Source: Candidatus Rokuibacteriota bacterium (GTDB taxonomy: Bacteria > Methylomirabilota > Methylomirabilia > Rokubacteriales > CSP1-6). From it: DNA of 51,857 nucleotides. The notes beneath the pieces are model-generated. The model was given only the letters and a program-made list of their open reading frames with translations, searched no databases and had not been told where the DNA came from. Below, one piece after another: positions 1-9,192 of this stretch (its first letter is position 1; each line of letters starts with the position of its first letter). Position numbers and translations under genes: made by a program. The stretch lies in contig QHRU01000063.1 of assembly GCA_003220225.1 (NCBI GenBank), forward strand, positions 1 to 51,857, read 5' to 3'.

Positions 1-894
1 GAGCGCCTCGAGGATGCGCGCCCGTTCGAGCCGTTCGACCGTTTCCTCGAGCGACATGCCCTCCAGGGCAGCGGCCGGAGTGGCGTCGCGACGCTGCGGC
101 GACGCTGGTCGGCCTGGAGGAGCCGCAAGCTCCAGCCTGTCGGCTGTCAAAACAGGGGCGTCGGTCAGCAGCGCGACTCGCTCCATCACGTTCGCCACTT
201 CCCTCACGTTCCCGGGCCAGCGGTAGGCGACGAGGGCTGCCCGCGCGTCGTCTGTAAGCGTTTTCGGCGCCAACCCATACTCGGTACAGGTGTGCGCCAG
301 GAAGTGTTCGGCGAGAGTGAGGATGTCCTTTCCCCGCTCTCGAAGCGGCGGGAGTCGAAGCGTCACCACTGCAAGCCGGTGGTAGAGCTCCTCGCGAAAT
401 CGTGGCCGACGCGCCCCGGCCTTTAAATCCTCGCTCGCGGCCGAGATGACCCAGACGTCCACCGCCTCGGTGCGTGTACTGCCCAGCCTTCGGACCGCAC
501 GGTCTTCAAGGACGGTGAGCAGCTTGGCCTGGAGGTTCGCGGGCAGCAGCCCGATCTCGTCGAGGAAGAGCGTGCCCTGATGGGCGGTCTGGAACAGGCC
601 CGCCTTGGCGTGGTGGGCATCGGTGAAGGCGCCCCGTTCGAAGCCGAACAGTTCGGCCTCGAGCAGAGTCTCGGGAATGGCGGCGCAGTTGACCGCGACG
701 AACGGCCCGGCCTTGCGAGATCCGGCTTCGTGGATGGCCCGGGCGAGCAGGCCCTTGCCTGTCCCCGTCTCACCGAGGATCAAGATGGGCGGAAGGTGGC
801 GTGCCTCTGAATGCCGTCGGAGAAGCTGCTCGACTTGCGTTCTGACGGCTACCAGACCAGGACTGTCACCGATCAACTCATCGAGTGACGCCAC
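1..894 (-). CDS. sigma-54-dependent transcriptional activator (AAA+ domain), 3' end outside window
   Basis: This is an enhancer-binding protein that would open sigma-54 promoters using ATP. Translation from GTG 894 (an in-frame TAG lies 15 bases upstream) stays open to the window edge, giving 298 residues. Visible landmarks are Walker A GETGTGKG near residue 43, the sigma-54 contact loop as GAFTDA rather than the usual GAFTGA, Walker B GTLFLDEIG, the arginine-rich PPLRERGKDI segment, and RWPGNVREV of the C-terminal AAA+ subdomain. No receiver or GAF domain precedes the AAA+ module. Any HTH domain would lie past position 1. A TAGAAT hexamer sits nine bases before the GTG with no Shine-Dalgarno, suggesting a leaderless message. 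It diverges from a gene with a sigma-54-type promoter. Confidence 0.88.
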   Translation of the reverse strand, partial: MASLDELIGDSPGLVAVRTQVEQLLRRHSEARHLPPILILGETGTGKGLLARAIHEAGSRKAGPFVAVNCAAIPETLLEAELFGFERGAFTDAHHAKAGLFQTAHQGTLFLDEIGLLPANLQAKLLTVLEDRAVRRLGSTRTEAVDVWVISAASEDLKAGARRPRFREELYHRLAVVTLRLPPLRERGKDILTLAEHFLAHTCTEYGLAPKTLTDDARAALVAYRWPGNVREVANVMERVALLTDAPVLTADRLELAAPPGRPASPQRRDATPAAALEGMSLEETVERLERARILEAL

Positions 895-1001
895 GGTGCG
901 CGCATTCTACGCCGCGTTGCGCACCACTGGAGGATTTTCGCCACCCGCGTCAGCCGGCCAACCACCAGCGCCAAGTCCCCAATTTCCCGTTCTCCCGACC
1001 C

Positions 1002-1017
1002 TGGCATTACCGTTGCG
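1002..1017 (+). promoter_or_regulatory. candidate sigma-54 (-24/-12) promoter
   Basis: TGGCAT, five bases, then TTGCG matches the sigma-54 consensus TGGCAY-N5-TTGCW at all but the last position. It lies in the gap between the divergent sigma-54 activator gene and the PD40 gene, about 100 bases before the latter's start. The remainder of the 895-1115 gap shows no gene. Confidence 0.5.
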
Positions 1018-1115
1018 TTCGCCGCAAGAAGGGTGCGCGGGCGGCCTGGTGACTACAGCAGGTGGAGATCGTCCTCGGGCCGCTAGGTTGGGGCGCAGAC
1101 GAGAGGAGGAGGCCA

Positions 1116-2312
1116 ATGAAGAGGCGCGTGCCAATCACCGTGGTTCATGCCCTGAGTGCGGCGCACGGGGAGGTCGGAGGCAATTCGCAAGCTGGTCCAT
1201 ACGAAGGAGGCCATCTGGAAAAGCAATTTTTCAGGATCGCTGGAGCGGCGGGGTACACGTGCCTGCTCCTCGTCACGCTAGCGCTCACGTCGGCGCCGCC
1301 AGCAGGTGCCCAGCCGGTTTGCGTGTCGCAGTTTTCCAAATGGTCCGAACCGATTAACCTGTGCTACGTCAATAATCCGGCAGGGACTCCGTGCAAGGTC
1401 AATTGGGCAGGGACCGACTCAGGTCCTGCCATATCCAAGGACGAGTTAGAACTCTACTTCGTGCGAGAGCTTAACGGCGATGGCGACCCCGACCCCGGGG
1501 ACCTCTGGGTGTCGACGCGCGAGCACAAGAAAGACCCGTGGGGATCCCCACAAAATCTCGGCCTCAACATCAACACCGTGCCCACTTTGTTCACCAACGA
1601 CGGCTTGCCCATCAACGGCAGGTAAAATTTGCCCACCCTCTCGCGCGACGGCTTGCGGCTGTATTTCAGCAGTAACCGCCCTCGCCCTCTCCCTGGAGGA
1701 GGGGTTACTACTGACTTCGACATGTGGGTTTCGGAGCGGACTGACAGGCGGGATCCCTTGGGTTGGGCACCGCCAGTCAATCTCGGCATTGGGTTCAACA
1801 CGAACGGGGGGCAGGAACTCGGCCCAGTGCCCTTTGAGGATCCCTTGACCGAGACCTTCACCCTTTACTTCTACGCGATCCGGCCGGGGACGGGTGCCCG
1901 TGATCTCTTCACCAGTACACTCGGCGAAGATGGGTTGTTCCACCCTCACCCCATCGCTGAACTCAACACGAAGTGCAACGACGAACAACCATCCATCCGA
2001 CGAGACGGGCTCGAGCTGTTCTTCACCTCGAATCGCGACGTCGCCGTGAACCCCATGTCGTGTCTTCCTACCAGTGACATATGGGTTTCGACGCGAGCGA
2101 GCACGTCGGATCCCTGGTTGCCCCCGGTGAACCTGGGGCCTCCTATCACTCCCATCAATACCGCAGGTCTCGAGGCACGCCCGGCTCTGTCCTTCGACGG
2201 CAGGAGTCTCTACTTCTTCTCGGACCGTCCCGGCGGTTCCGGAGCCACCGACCTGTGGGTCTCGACGCGCACCAAGCTCGATGACTGTGACGATGGTGAC
2301 GACGATGACTGA
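1116..2312 (+). pseudogene. exported PD40/WD40-like beta-propeller protein, interrupted by an in-frame TAA
   Basis: Repeats such as DGLRLYFSSNRP, DGLELFFTSNRD and DGRSLYFFSDRPGG, each followed by D(I/L)WVSTR, mark a PD40 beta-propeller. A hydrophobic stretch ending APPAGAQ about 57 residues in looks like a signal peptide, so the protein was secreted or periplasmic. The frame is broken by TAA at 1623-1625, yet the same frame resumes at once with NLPTLSRDG, so a point nonsense change is more likely than a gene boundary. ATG 1116 is preceded by AGGAGGAGG. A CTG at 1215 with its own AAGGAGG would sit closer to the signal peptide and is an alternative start. The C-terminus is a run of aspartates. 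Function is unknown beyond a propeller scaffold. Confidence 0.7.
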
Positions 2313-2368
2313 TCTCCCGCGTGGGAGGAGCGACGCAGAACCCGCCCTAGGGCCGAGGAGGGATGGGC

Positions 2369-4494
2369 ATGAGGGGCATGCGCGCATTACGGTTGGTCCT
2401 CGCGGTGGTCATCGCCGTCCTCGTGCTGAGGGCTGTACCGGCGTACTCCTCCCACGGCGGAGTCATGATCCCCGCCCTGGCAATCGATCCCCTCACCCCA
2501 ACCACCCTCTATGCAGGGACGTATGGCGGCGGTGTGTTCAAGAGCACGGACGGCGGTGTGAGCTGGAGCGCGAGCGGTCTGACTAACATTTACACTTCCG
2601 TCACGGCGTTGGCGATCGACCCCGTAACGCCGACTACACTATACGCGGGCTCAATTTATTGGCCGGGTGTGTTCAAGAGCACTGACGGGGGCGCGAGTTG
2701 GAACGCGACCGGACTAACTCGCGGTGTCTTGTCCCTGGCGATCGATCCCCTAACCCCAACTACCCTCCATGCCGGGGATGATGCCAGCGGTGTGTTCAAG
2801 AGCATGGACGGCGGCGCGAATTGGAGCTCTGCCTTGCTCTTTTATTATGGGCTTTGCGGTCCTTGTGGTGCAGTTGGCGCCCTGACGATTGACCCTCTGA
2901 TCCAGACCACCCTCTTTGGCGGGACGGGCGTAATCACTGCGTATGACTATGACGGATCGTTCTTGTACACGGCATCGGGCCGCGTGTTCAAGAGCACGGA
3001 CGGGGGTACGGGTTGGGGGATGTCGGCGTGGTTCGACGACGACGAATCAGTTCAAACTCTAGCCATTGAGCCTCGGACCGACCCCCAGACCCCGGCCACC
3101 CTCTATGCGGGGACCACTTTGCGCGTGGTCAAGAGCACAGACGGGGGTGTGAGTTGGAACGCGACCGGTCTCACTGGCGTTGCTGTCTCATCCCTGGCGA
3201 TCGATCCGCTGACCCCAACCACCCTCTATGCCGGGACGAATAGACTGGCGTCGGTGGTGTATTGACCTTGGCAATCGACCCCCTGACCCCAACCACCCTG
3301 TATGCCGGGACGGGCATCAGCGGCGTGCACAAGAGCACGAATGGCGGTCTGAGCTGGAACCCCACCGGCCTGATCACGTGGCCTCATAACATCTCCTCGG
3401 TGAGCGTGAATCCCACGAGCGTGTTCGGAGGGAGTCCTTCGACCGGAACGGTGACCCTGAGCGCACCGGCGCCGGCGGGCGGCGCGGTGGTCGCGCTCAG
3501 CGCTGACCCTTCGAATGTCGCCACGGTTCCTGCCAGCGTGACCGTAACGCCCGGGGCTACGAGCGCCGATTTCACGGTATCCACCAGCCTGGTGACTGGC
3601 TCCATTGCGGTGACGATCTCAGGGCTCTACGGTGGCGCTAGCAACTCCGCCGTGCTCACCGTGACCATTCCCAGTCTTTCTTCATTGAGTCTCAATCCCA
3701 CGAGTGTGACTGGGGGGGGGGCCGCCTCGATCGGAACTGTGACCCTGAGCGTGGCGGCGCCCGCCGGCGGTGCGGTGGTCGCGCTCCTCAGCACTAACCC
3801 GGCCGTGGCCACTGTCCCTGCCAACGTGACCGTGCCCGCCGGGGCTACGGGGGCGAACTTCACGGTATCCACCACTGCGGTCACTGCCTCTACTTCGGTG
3901 ACGATCTGGGCAGCCAACTACTCGACCGTTCTCACCGTGACCCCGGTCCCTACTCTCTCTTCGTTGAGCCTCAATCCCGCCAGTGTGACCGCTGGGACCA
4001 CCTCAAGCGGAAGAGTGACCTTGACCGCGGTGGCGCCGGCCGGCGGCGCGGTGGTTGCGCTCGCCAGCAACAACACGGCAGTCGCCACGGTCCCGACCAG
4101 CGTGACAGTGGCCGCAGGCGACACGAGCGCGACTTTCACGGTATCTACCAACTCGCTGACTGCCTGCGCCTCGTCGGTGGCAACGATCTCGGCGACCTAC
4201 GGTGGTGTTACGAAATCCGCCGGGCTCACCGTGGCTCCGGCGACGGACACCGTCGCCATTCAGCAGGCCGACTACTTCGCCAACAGGCATGAGCTCCGGG
4301 TCGCGGCGACGAGCACCGGTTCAACCGCGACGCTCCAAGTCTACGTGACGTCGACGGGAGAGTTGATCGGTACATTGACGCACTACGACGGAAACAGGTA
4401 CAGCGGGCGGTTCACATGGCCGGTGAACCCGCAGAACATCACGGTCCGGAGCAGTCTGTGTGGGTCGGCGACGAAGGCAGTGACGTCGAAGTAG
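2369..4494 (+). pseudogene. surface protein with BNR/sortilin-type repeats and Ig-like repeats, frameshifted near 3250
   Basis: The first reading frame (to 3265) begins with a signal peptide (LVLAVVIAVLVLRAVPA) and carries repeats of the pattern GVFKSTDGGVSWN-TGLT followed by LAIDPLTPTTLYAG, as in BNR/Vps10-like propellers. It stops at TGA 3263-3265. The next frame continues with the same repeat from 3262, so part of one repeat and the frame were lost there. Downstream are three Ig-like modules of about 85 residues (LSLNPTSV...GTVTLS...PAGGAVVAL...VATVP...FTVST), then a 75-residue tail. ATG 2369 has GGAGG six bases upstream; ATG 2363 is too close to it. The message could yield two polypeptides through the overlapping TTGA, but a broken single gene is simpler. 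Confidence 0.7.
3712..3721 (+). repeat. ten-G homopolymer inside the coding frame
   Basis: Ten consecutive G residues encode part of the start of the second Ig-like module (SVTGGGAAS). The tract is in frame as assembled. Homopolymers of this length are prone to slippage in replication and sequencing. Confidence 0.9.
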
Positions 4495-4545
4495 CGTCGT
4501 CCTGACCGCTTTAAATCGAGACCCCAATCGTAAAGGAGGCGTCTC

Positions 4546-5031
4546 ATGAAAACAGCAGTCGCTCTCAGAGCACTGGCGATCGGACTGACTGGCTTGGCTC
4601 TAGTCGGCCAACCTAACGCCTCTGCGGATAAAGCGCAGGTCGAAGAGTTCTATGGAACTGGGTTCAGAGAGGCTAGCGTCTTGAGCGTTCAGCACAACCT
4701 CTCGGATTGCGGCGACGCCGACCCCACCACTAACGTTGTCCTTTTCAACAACACCGGCACGGTCACTTACACAGGAATCTTGGAAGGGACCGGTCAGGTG
4801 AGGACGACTACGATCTCCAACGCTTGCGTGCCTGGCCAAGCGCACCTCGGCATCAGAGTGCTAGACACCTTCGAAAGCCTCACGGTCGCAGGCAGAACGG
4901 GTGGCGCCGTGGTCGAGATCATTGGCAGCGGGCGCGTGCCGGCGACGGGAATCCAGATCAACGACTCCTGGAGTTCCTCGAATCGATTACCGGCCGATGC
5001 AGCTCTGGGTCCATTTCGGCCATCGTCATGA
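4546..5031 (+). CDS. small secreted protein of unknown function
   Basis: This encodes 161 residues starting at an ATG six bases after AAGGAGG. A clear signal peptide (ALRALAIGLTGLALVG) ends near NASADK. The mature part is rich in beta-type sequence: GTVTYTGILEGTGQ and LTVAGRTGGAVVEIIGSGRV resemble the barrel strands of DUF3224-like proteins, but the match is too weak to name a family. The last 25 residues do not continue that pattern, so the 3' end may be frameshifted or truncated. It follows the Ig-repeat gene by 51 bases. Confidence 0.6.
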   Translation: MKTAVALRALAIGLTGLALVGQPNASADKAQVEEFYGTGFREASVLSVQHNLSDCGDADPTTNVVLFNNTGTVTYTGILEGTGQVRTTTISNACVPGQAHLGIRVLDTFESLTVAGRTGGAVVEIIGSGRVPATGIQINDSWSSSNRLPADAALGPFRPSS

Positions 5032-5335
5032 TGTCGGCTTCGACTTTCTATGCCAAGACCTGCCTGGTCATGACTCGGACGATTGAGTGAAGTTCGGGGC
5101 CGCTGCGGGCGAATGAACGCTGTTCAATACGCCGCGGCGGCTCCACGCGTCTCGTCGACCACCACGGTCTGGAGCAAGACGGGGGTAGATTTTCCAGCAA
5201 CGCGACATCGTCCGAATGGACGAGCTCGTTTGTGCCTTGACGAGTGCTACCCGCGGCGGCGGTCCGTGAAATTGCGGCTGAGGACCCGGCTGATGATACT
5301 CGTGTCGAGACGGAGGCAATTCTGCTCGCGGCCCA
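5032..5335. other. non-coding stretch, nothing recognised
   Basis: No frame here shows a protein pattern I recognise, and no repeat, tRNA or terminator is evident. It leads into a run of gene remnants. Confidence 0.4.
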
Positions 5336-5479
5336 TCCTACAAGGCGAAGACGCAGTTGGTCGGGGCGACGCTGCGCCGGATCGACGAGACCGAGCCGGT
5401 GGTCCACGCCTACGTCCATGTGGCAGCGGAGCAGGCGCTGGCCGCGGCGCGAGGCACCGCCAAGGCGGCCGATGGTGCC
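5336..5479 (+). pseudogene. remnant of an amidase (amidase-signature family), N-terminal fragment
   Basis: About 45 codons read QLVGATLRRIDETEPVVHAY then VHVAAEQALAAAR. This matches the N-terminal helix region of amidase-signature enzymes, compare VELTEAVLARIDAVNPRLNAF in the intact amidase at 32149-33558. The Ser-Ser-Lys catalytic region is absent, and the frame runs into unrelated sequence. It is a paralogous relic, not a copy of the intact gene. Confidence 0.5.
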
Positions 5480-5723
5480 AGAGAAGATTTCTCTTTGACC
5501 GTCTGCGTTCGGTCTGACGACTCCGCGCAAAATCAGCCGGTTGCGATAGCCGCTGCACCGAAGGTTTTTGGCCGTCTTGCCCGTCATCGGCGGTGCGGCG
5601 ACACTGAGGGCGGCCGAAGCGGACGCACGCCTCGGGAAGGGTTCGGCGAAGGTGTCGACAGACCCCGCCGGGTCATAAGACCTTCTAGGGCTGCCGTGAT
5701 CGGCGCCTACGGGAGCGAATCGA

Positions 5724-5973
5724 ATGAGCCGAAAGATCAAGACGATCATCACCGAGAGGTATCGGGAGCAGCCGGAGGTGACGCTCGAGGGGCTGTTTCC
5801 CGAGGGGGTATGGGAGCACGACAAGGTCGACGACAACGGCGCGGCGCATCTGAAGGCGGCCGTGCTGGGCCCGTCGGAGGCCGTGCCGGTACGCGATGGC
5901 CGGCTTCTGCTCGGGACGTGGCAGGGCATCGCGCTGGTCGAGTGACGGAACATGGGCCGAGCGCGTTCGGGTG
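5724..5973 (+). pseudogene. remnant of a YjbQ/UPF0047 family protein
   Basis: Residues [20 protein letters not shown] followed by [17 protein letters not shown] are the conserved C-terminal half of YjbQ (UPF0047), a family with thiamine phosphate synthase activity in vitro. The N-terminal half with its conserved histidine region is missing. A TGA at 5943-5945 ends the frame, but the family's last strand ([10 protein letters not shown]) follows in the +1 frame, so a one-base shift has also occurred. Confidence 0.6.
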
Positions 5974-5979
5974 CCAACC

Positions 5980-6189
5980 GAAAACGCGATCCCGATCGGC
6001 CCGACCGACGGCAACGCCCCGTTCTTCTCACAGCCGCGCATCGCCGAGCTGGCGCGCCGCATCCCGCTCGGGCGCTTCGGACGGCCCGACGAGCTCGTCG
6101 GCGCCGCCGTCTTCCCGGCCTCCGACGCCGCGTCCTACATCACCGGCCAGGTCCTCACGGTGGACGCCGGGTTGTCGGTAGCGCTCTAG
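5980..6189 (+). pseudogene. remnant of a short-chain dehydrogenase/reductase, C-terminal fragment
   Basis: The frame encodes [20 protein letters not shown], then [18 protein letters not shown] and a stop. This is the classic last 60 residues of a glucose/gluconate-dehydrogenase-like SDR. The cofactor-binding TGxxxGxG and the catalytic YxxxK are absent. It is fused directly to the YjbQ tail, so a deletion joined two former genes. Confidence 0.65.
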
Positions 6190-6201
6190 ACGCCGCTCGC
6201 G

Positions 6202-7482
6202 CTATCCGTTCGAGGCAGCCTGTGGCTGGCCGCACTGGTTGTGAAGCCGCGCTTCCACCGCCTCCTGGGGTTCCTGCCCGACCGGGGCGGCCACGCTCAC
6301 CCGAGTCCCCGCCACCGAGCGGCACTCGACGGTTATCCGGGCGATGACGTTGCCGCCAGGCGCCCGCTCGTACCGGGTGACGCGCTCTTCCGGCCGGCCC
6401 GGAGCCGTGGCGTCGCTCAGCACATAACCGTCGGCATTGAGGATGACGCGCCGATGCAGGCCGTCGGGACTGACGAGATCGGTCTGCGCCACCCTTCCGT
6501 CGGCGCCCTGCGTATAGGTGAACGTCCACGAACCCCAGCCCGTCACGTCCTGTCTGATCACCCGCCCTGCCACGTCGTACTCGTGGTCGAGCTCGAGGCC
6601 CGGCTCTCTGACGCGGCGGAGGCGATGCTTCGCGTCGTACGTGTACTCCGCGTCATATCTGACCGACATGCGGTCGAGCGACGGCAGCTGCATCGTCTCG
6701 TAGGCGTAGATGAGCTCGAAGAGCACGGTCCAGACGCTCAGCTGCCGGGACTTGACGCTGGCCAGCCGGCCGCCGGCGTCGTAGGCGTAGTCCACGGTCG
6801 TCATCGACAGGCCCCAGCCCGTGTCGGCCCTGACGATCCGGTGAGCCGAGTCGTAGCGGAAGTTGATCCTGCGACGCCAGCCGGCGCTGACACTTCGCAG
6901 CTCACCGTTCGGGTCGCGATCCAGGATGATGCTCCGGCCCTGCCCGTCGCGATAGCCGCGGAGCGCGCACTGCTCGGGGCGAACCACCGCGCCGTCACAG
7001 GGCGGAAACGAGTAGCGGCTGCCGTTGACGAGATCGAGGTCCCAGCCAGCGCCGTTCCAGCTCAGGCGTGCCCCGTGGAATGCCGACGGAGTGCCCTCGT
7101 GCATCAGCATGGCCCCTGTGTGACCGGTACCGGGCGAGGTACGCACGAATGGAAACCGCCAGCCTTTCGGATGAATTAGGTAGATGCGCCTGACCTCTTC
7201 CTTTGCCTTCTCGCTCTCGGCGGCCAGGAACAGGTCGTAGGAATGGCTGGCACCGATGCCGAACGCTCCCGCGCGCGGCCAGCCGCCTGCGAACGTGCGA
7301 TGTAGATCGATCTTCGGCTCCCCGTGCACCACGATGTCGTCGTGCTCGCGGATGTTGATGCCGGTCGCGAGATCCACCGGGTCCCCGGCGGTCGCACGCC
7401 CGTCGTCGACGCCGGAGGCGAGCCCGGCCAGCAGCAGGCTCGAGAAGAGCATGACCACGAGCGCGCGGCGACAAGCGGCCAT
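6202..7482 (-). CDS. secreted RHS/YD-repeat protein, short
   Basis: This encodes 426 residues beginning with a signal peptide (LVVMLFSSLLLAGLASG). GDPVDLATGIN at about residue 33 is the DUF6531-type motif that opens RHS proteins. YD repeats follow: INFRYDSAHRIVRAD, DYAYDAGGRLASV, YTYDAKHRLRRV, HEYDVAGRVIRQD. Full RHS toxins are over 1000 residues and end in a conserved core plus a variable toxin; here there are only a few repeats and no recognisable toxin or PxxxxDPxGL core. It may be an orphan N-terminal module or a truncated copy. The downstream neighbour on the opposite strand is a gene remnant. Confidence 0.75.
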   Translation of the reverse strand: MAACRRALVVMLFSSLLLAGLASGVDDGRATAGDPVDLATGINIREHDDIVVHGEPKIDLHRTFAGGWPRAGAFGIGASHSYDLFLAAESEKAKEEVRRIYLIHPKGWRFPFVRTSPGTGHTGAMLMHEGTPSAFHGARLSWNGAGWDLDLVNGSRYSFPPCDGAVVRPEQCALRGYRDGQGRSIILDRDPNGELRSVSAGWRRRINFRYDSAHRIVRADTGWGLSMTTVDYAYDAGGRLASVKSRQLSVWTVLFELIYAYETMQLPSLDRMSVRYDAEYTYDAKHRLRRVREPGLELDHEYDVAGRVIRQDVTGWGSWTFTYTQGADGRVAQTDLVSPDGLHRRVILNADGYVLSDATAPGRPEERVTRYERAPGGNVIARITVECRSVAGTRVSVAAPVGQEPQEAVEARLHNQCGQPQAASNG

Positions 7483-7596
7483 GAATCACTGTCGCACGCG
7501 GGCGGCCCTCGCTCCGAGTGAATCAATTGCTGTCGTCGTTTTCTTCGAATATCGTGCCCAATAACGAGGGATAATCCGGGAGCGACCAGAAATACG

Positions 7597-7820
7597 GGTG
7601 CAAATACGGTGGACCCGATTAGACCCGGTGCGCGGAATTTCGTGGCACTTCGCCACGAAATTCCATCGGGCCCACTCGAATTTCGTGGCTGCGCCGAAAT
7701 TCGTGTCGGTCGCAAAAAGGGGGCGACTTCGGTGGCTCTGGAGGAGTCGGAGCAATATCGGGCGCAAATACGGGCGAGCCCGACGAGCGAATTTCGTGGC
7801 CGGGCCACGAAATTCCCGCA
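7597..7820. repeat. cluster of palindromes built on GAATTTCGTGGC, in a duplicated block
   Basis: This fills most of the 375-base gap between the RHS gene and the IS. A perfect 13-base inverted repeat lies at 7634-7664 (GGAATTTCGTGGC, loop ACTTC). A second perfect one is at 7789-7815 with a one-base loop, and a degenerate one is at 7677-7703. The first and last are each preceded by a GCAAATACGG stretch, so a roughly 60-base block seems duplicated about 160 bases apart. No coding pattern is credible here. Confidence 0.8.
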
Positions 7821-7857
7821 GGAATCGTCTCAGAGGTTTCGGGGCGCTCAGATCCCG

Positions 7858-9192
7858 TGTCCTTCGCCAAAACTCCATCCGGCGCCAAGTGATTGATCTG
7901 GCGGGGCGGATCCAGAGAAAATTTCGGCTCGATGGTCACCCTCCTGCTCCGCCTGCTGCGACTGCTTCCCCTCCTCTGCGGCGCTCATCGCCATGTCGCC
8001 CTGGAGAACCTGGCCTTGCGCCACCAGCTCGCCGTCTACAAGAAGACGGTGACCCGGCCGAAGATGCGCAGGAGCGACCGACTCTTCTGGGTCGCGCTGT
8101 CGAGGGTGTGGGCCGGCTGGAGGCAGGCGCTCGTCATCGTGTCACCCAACACCGTCCTGCGGTGGCAGCGGCGCCGCTTCTGCGAGCACTGGACCAAGCT
8201 CTCCGCCCGGCCCATCGCGGGCCGCCCACCCGTCAATGCTGAGATCAAGGCTCTCGTCACACGGATGGCTGCGGCCAATCCGTTGTGGGGCGCCCCGAGA
8301 ATTCACGGGGAACTTCTCCGGTTGGGGATCGACGTCTCCGAGCGCACCGTCTCTCGGCTCATGCCGAAGCGGCGCCCCCTGCCGTCTCAGACCTGGCGGA
8401 CGTTCCTCGCCAACCATGTCCGCGATCTGGTCGCCCTCGATTTCTTCACGGTGCCCACCGCGCGCCTGCGCGTCCTCTTTGTTCTCGTCGTGCTCGCTCA
8501 CCACCGCCGGCGCGTCGTCCACTTTAACGTGACCGAGCACCCCACCGCTGCCTGGACGGCCCAGCAGATCGTGGACGCCTTCCCGGATGACTCCGCGCCG
8601 CTCTATCTCCTGCGCGACCGCGACCAGGTCTACGGCGAACAGTTTCGGCACCGAGTGAAGGGCATGCGGATCGAGGAAGTCCTCACGGCGCCGCACAGCC
8701 CCTGGCAGAATCCCTTCGCGGAGCGGCTCATCGGCTCGATCCGGCGCGAGTGTCTGGATCACGTTCTGGTTCTCGGCGAAAGCCACCTGCGCCGTATCCT
8801 GGCCCGCTACTTCTCCTACTATCACCGGGCTCGCACGCATCTCGCGCTCGACAAGGATGCGCCGGACGTCAGGCCCGTCGAGCTTCCCGAGGCGGGCGGG
8901 ATCGTGGAAATTCCCGAAGTCGGTGGCCTGCATCACCGCTACGTCCGCCAGGCGGCGTAGTCCAGCACCGGCGGTCCTCACTACCATCGAACACGCGTCA
9001 CCGGGTCCACCTTAGCCGCCGAGCCCGCCCGCTCCCCGTCCTCCATCGCGACTCCGGTGTGACCGTGCAAGGCCGACGGTCTAACGATGCCGGTCGCCCT
9101 ACCTCCAACCAGGCTCGGGGTCTTGGGCCTGTGAACGGATTGACGGATCACGGTGCTCCTGAGCGAGTCGGATGAGGTTTTGGCGAGGGACA
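7858..9192 (+). mobile_element. insertion sequence of about 1335 bp with imperfect terminal inverted repeats
   Basis: The left end TGTCCTTCGCCAAAACTCC and the reverse complement of the right end, TGTCCCTCGCCAAAACCTC, are terminal inverted repeats with few mismatches, continuing into CATCCG. One transposase gene lies inside. No target duplication is visible: the flanks are gatcccg on the left and ggcctga on the right. The element adjoins the truncated integrase on its right, so its arrival or a later deletion removed the integrase N-terminus. A 344 bp deleted relative lies at 46851-47194. Confidence 0.85.
7932..8960 (+). CDS. DDE transposase (integrase-core, rve domain)
   Basis: This encodes 342 residues from ATG 7932. 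The N-terminal part (ENLALRHQLAVYKKTV, then RRSDRLFWVALSRVW) is typical of the widespread integrase-core transposases found without a helper ORF in Acidobacteria- and Rokubacteria-type genomes. The catalytic triad is visible as VALDFF (Asp), YLLRDRDQVYG (Asp) and NPFAERLIGSIRRECLDH (Glu). An HTH-type region precedes it (GRPPVNAEIKALVTRM...WGAPRIHGELLRLG). The gene appears intact, so the element may be active and could supply transposase to its deleted derivative. Confidence 0.88.
   Translation: MVTLLLRLLRLLPLLCGAHRHVALENLALRHQLAVYKKTVTRPKMRRSDRLFWVALSRVWAGWRQALVIVSPNTVLRWQRRRFCEHWTKLSARPIAGRPPVNAEIKALVTRMAAANPLWGAPRIHGELLRLGIDVSERTVSRLMPKRRPLPSQTWRTFLANHVRDLVALDFFTVPTARLRVLFVLVVLAHHRRRVVHFNVTEHPTAAWTAQQIVDAFPDDSAPLYLLRDRDQVYGEQFRHRVKGMRIEEVLTAPHSPWQNPFAERLIGSIRRECLDHVLVLGESHLRRILARYFSYYHRARTHLALDKDAPDVRPVELPEAGGIVEIPEVGGLHHRYVRQAA

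Noticed and set aside
5083-5517. Several overlapping open frames between the secreted protein and the gene remnants
   Set aside because: No start signals or protein patterns except the amidase-like fragment; compositions look random.
7858-9192. Target-site duplication around the IS
   Set aside because: Flanking bases (gatcccg / ggcctga) do not match; the derivative's flanks do not match either.
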